5,403 nt of DNA from Corynebacterium accolens (lineage in GTDB: Bacteria > Actinomycetota > Actinomycetes > Mycobacteriales > Mycobacteriaceae): positions 1,334,144 through 1,339,546 of the forward strand of contig NZ_CP100376.1 of assembly GCF_030515985.1 (NCBI RefSeq), given 5' to 3'. The notes beneath the pieces are model-generated. The model saw nothing but the letters and a program-made list of their open reading frames with translations. It did not search any database and was not told the DNA's origin. A program made the position numbers and the translations under genes. Below are positions 5,048-5,403 of this stretch, piece by piece (positions within the stretch are counted from its first letter, which is position 1; every line of letters begins with the position of its first letter).

Positions 5048-5403
5048 CTATTTATCCTCGCCGCCGTTGTCCTTTTCGGAGTTGTCGTCGCCGTCGTCCA
5101 CGTCGTCCCCGTCGTCGCTGCTTTGCGAGTCCTTGTCTTGTGCAGAATCCTTGTCCTCTTCGGACTTGCTTTCGGAGTCCTCGCCGGAACCCTCGCCGTT
5201 TTTGAGCATCTCTTCGAGCTTGGCAAATTCTTCCTCGAAGCCCTCATCAGGCTCATCATCCAAGAGGGAATCGATGAAGGCAGCCGGGTTATCGAGGTGC
5301 TCTGCGGTGGGCAGGAAGTCTGGGTGGTCCCAGGCCTTATCGCGCTTTTCGGCACCCACGGCCACGGTGGCGCGGCGCCACAGCTCGGCGGCCTCGGTGA
5401 CCT
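5048..5403 (-). CDS. Zinc-dependent metalloprotease of the DUF2342 / zincin_2 family, C-terminal part
   Basis: The frame is open from the right edge (first whole codon at 5401) to TAG at 5048-5050, so the N-terminal bulk, including the expected HExxH site, lies outside the window; the in-frame GTG at 5365 is internal. The visible start, VTEAAELWRRATVAVGAEKR, followed by RDKAWDHPDFLPTAEHLDNP, is the characteristic C-terminal block of this actinobacterial family (often ending in WDHPDLLPTAxDLDDP). M. tuberculosis Rv3195 is the likely counterpart, and it likewise sits near uvrD2 on the opposite strand. After that block comes a helix rich in acidic residues (about EEEFAKLEEML) and then a roughly 50-residue tail made nearly only of D, E, S, K, G and N. 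The tail is probably disordered. Identity of the family is inferred from the C-terminal block alone. Confidence 0.8.
   Translation of the reverse strand, partial: VTEAAELWRRATVAVGAEKRDKAWDHPDFLPTAEHLDNPAAFIDSLLDDEPDEGFEEEFAKLEEMLKNGEGSGEDSESKSEEDKDSAQDKDSQSSDDGDDVDDGDDNSEKDNGGEDK
5082..5119. repeat. Low-complexity GTC-triplet tract within the metalloprotease tail
   Basis: GTC triplets dominate, with a few interruptions, and read on the minus strand as GAC and GAT codons for the Asp-rich part of the tail. Such a tract can change length by replication slippage in whole codons. It is part of the coding sequence, not a separate element. Confidence 0.55.

Noticed and set aside
5038..5355. Minus-strand frame rich in Thr, Arg and Lys overlapping the metalloprotease tail
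   Set aside because: It is the shifted reading of the repetitive acidic tail. The other frame carries the conserved WDHPDFLPT block and stays open to the window edge.

Overview
The window looks like a piece of a Corynebacterium chromosome, or a close relative in the Mycobacteriales. The DNA is GC-rich (roughly 60% by eye), with GTG and TTG starts and tightly packed genes. The gene set matches, from memory, the Mycobacterium tuberculosis neighbourhood Rv3200c (channel) / Rv3199c (nudC) / Rv3198c (uvrD2) / Rv3196 / Rv3195. I identified the genus by protein character and gene order, not by a database search.

Layout. From 1 to 3555, three plus-strand genes form one operon-like block. The first is the 3' part of a potassium-channel/TrkA-type RCK protein, cut by the left edge. 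It is followed with no gap by a NudC-type Nudix hydrolase that starts on TTG, which overlaps by 8 nt a UvrD2-type superfamily 1 helicase with a zinc module and an HRDC domain. From 3533 to 4429 a minus-strand gene converges on uvrD2 and overlaps its end by 23 nt; it encodes a ThiF/TOMM-cyclodehydratase-like protein with two CxxC pairs. A divergent intergenic region of 90 nt (4430-4519) holds two inverted repeats and a -10-like TACAAT box. From 4520 to 5041 lies a plus-strand YgjP-type zinc metallopeptidase whose mRNA is probably leaderless. From 5048 to the right edge is the minus-strand C-terminal part of a DUF2342/zincin_2 metalloprotease with a long acidic tail.

How the genes may relate. 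The channel, the NAD(H)/NAD-capped-RNA hydrolase and the helicase are probably co-transcribed and translationally coupled, but they do not form an obvious single pathway. The right half holds the cyclodehydratase-like protein and two metallopeptidases on alternating strands; their biological partners are not visible here. No mobile element, tRNA, rRNA, CRISPR array or clear intrinsic terminator was seen.

Most of the window is conserved housekeeping actinobacterial DNA and I do not see a new multi-gene system. The points worth following are: (i) a near-perfect 23-bp palindrome covering the -10 of the YgjP-like gene; (ii) loss of all four zinc cysteines in NudC together with a changed SQPWPF motif; (iii) a Cys-to-His swap in the UvrD2 tetracysteine module; (iv) the orphan cyclodehydratase-like protein with no YcaO partner in view.
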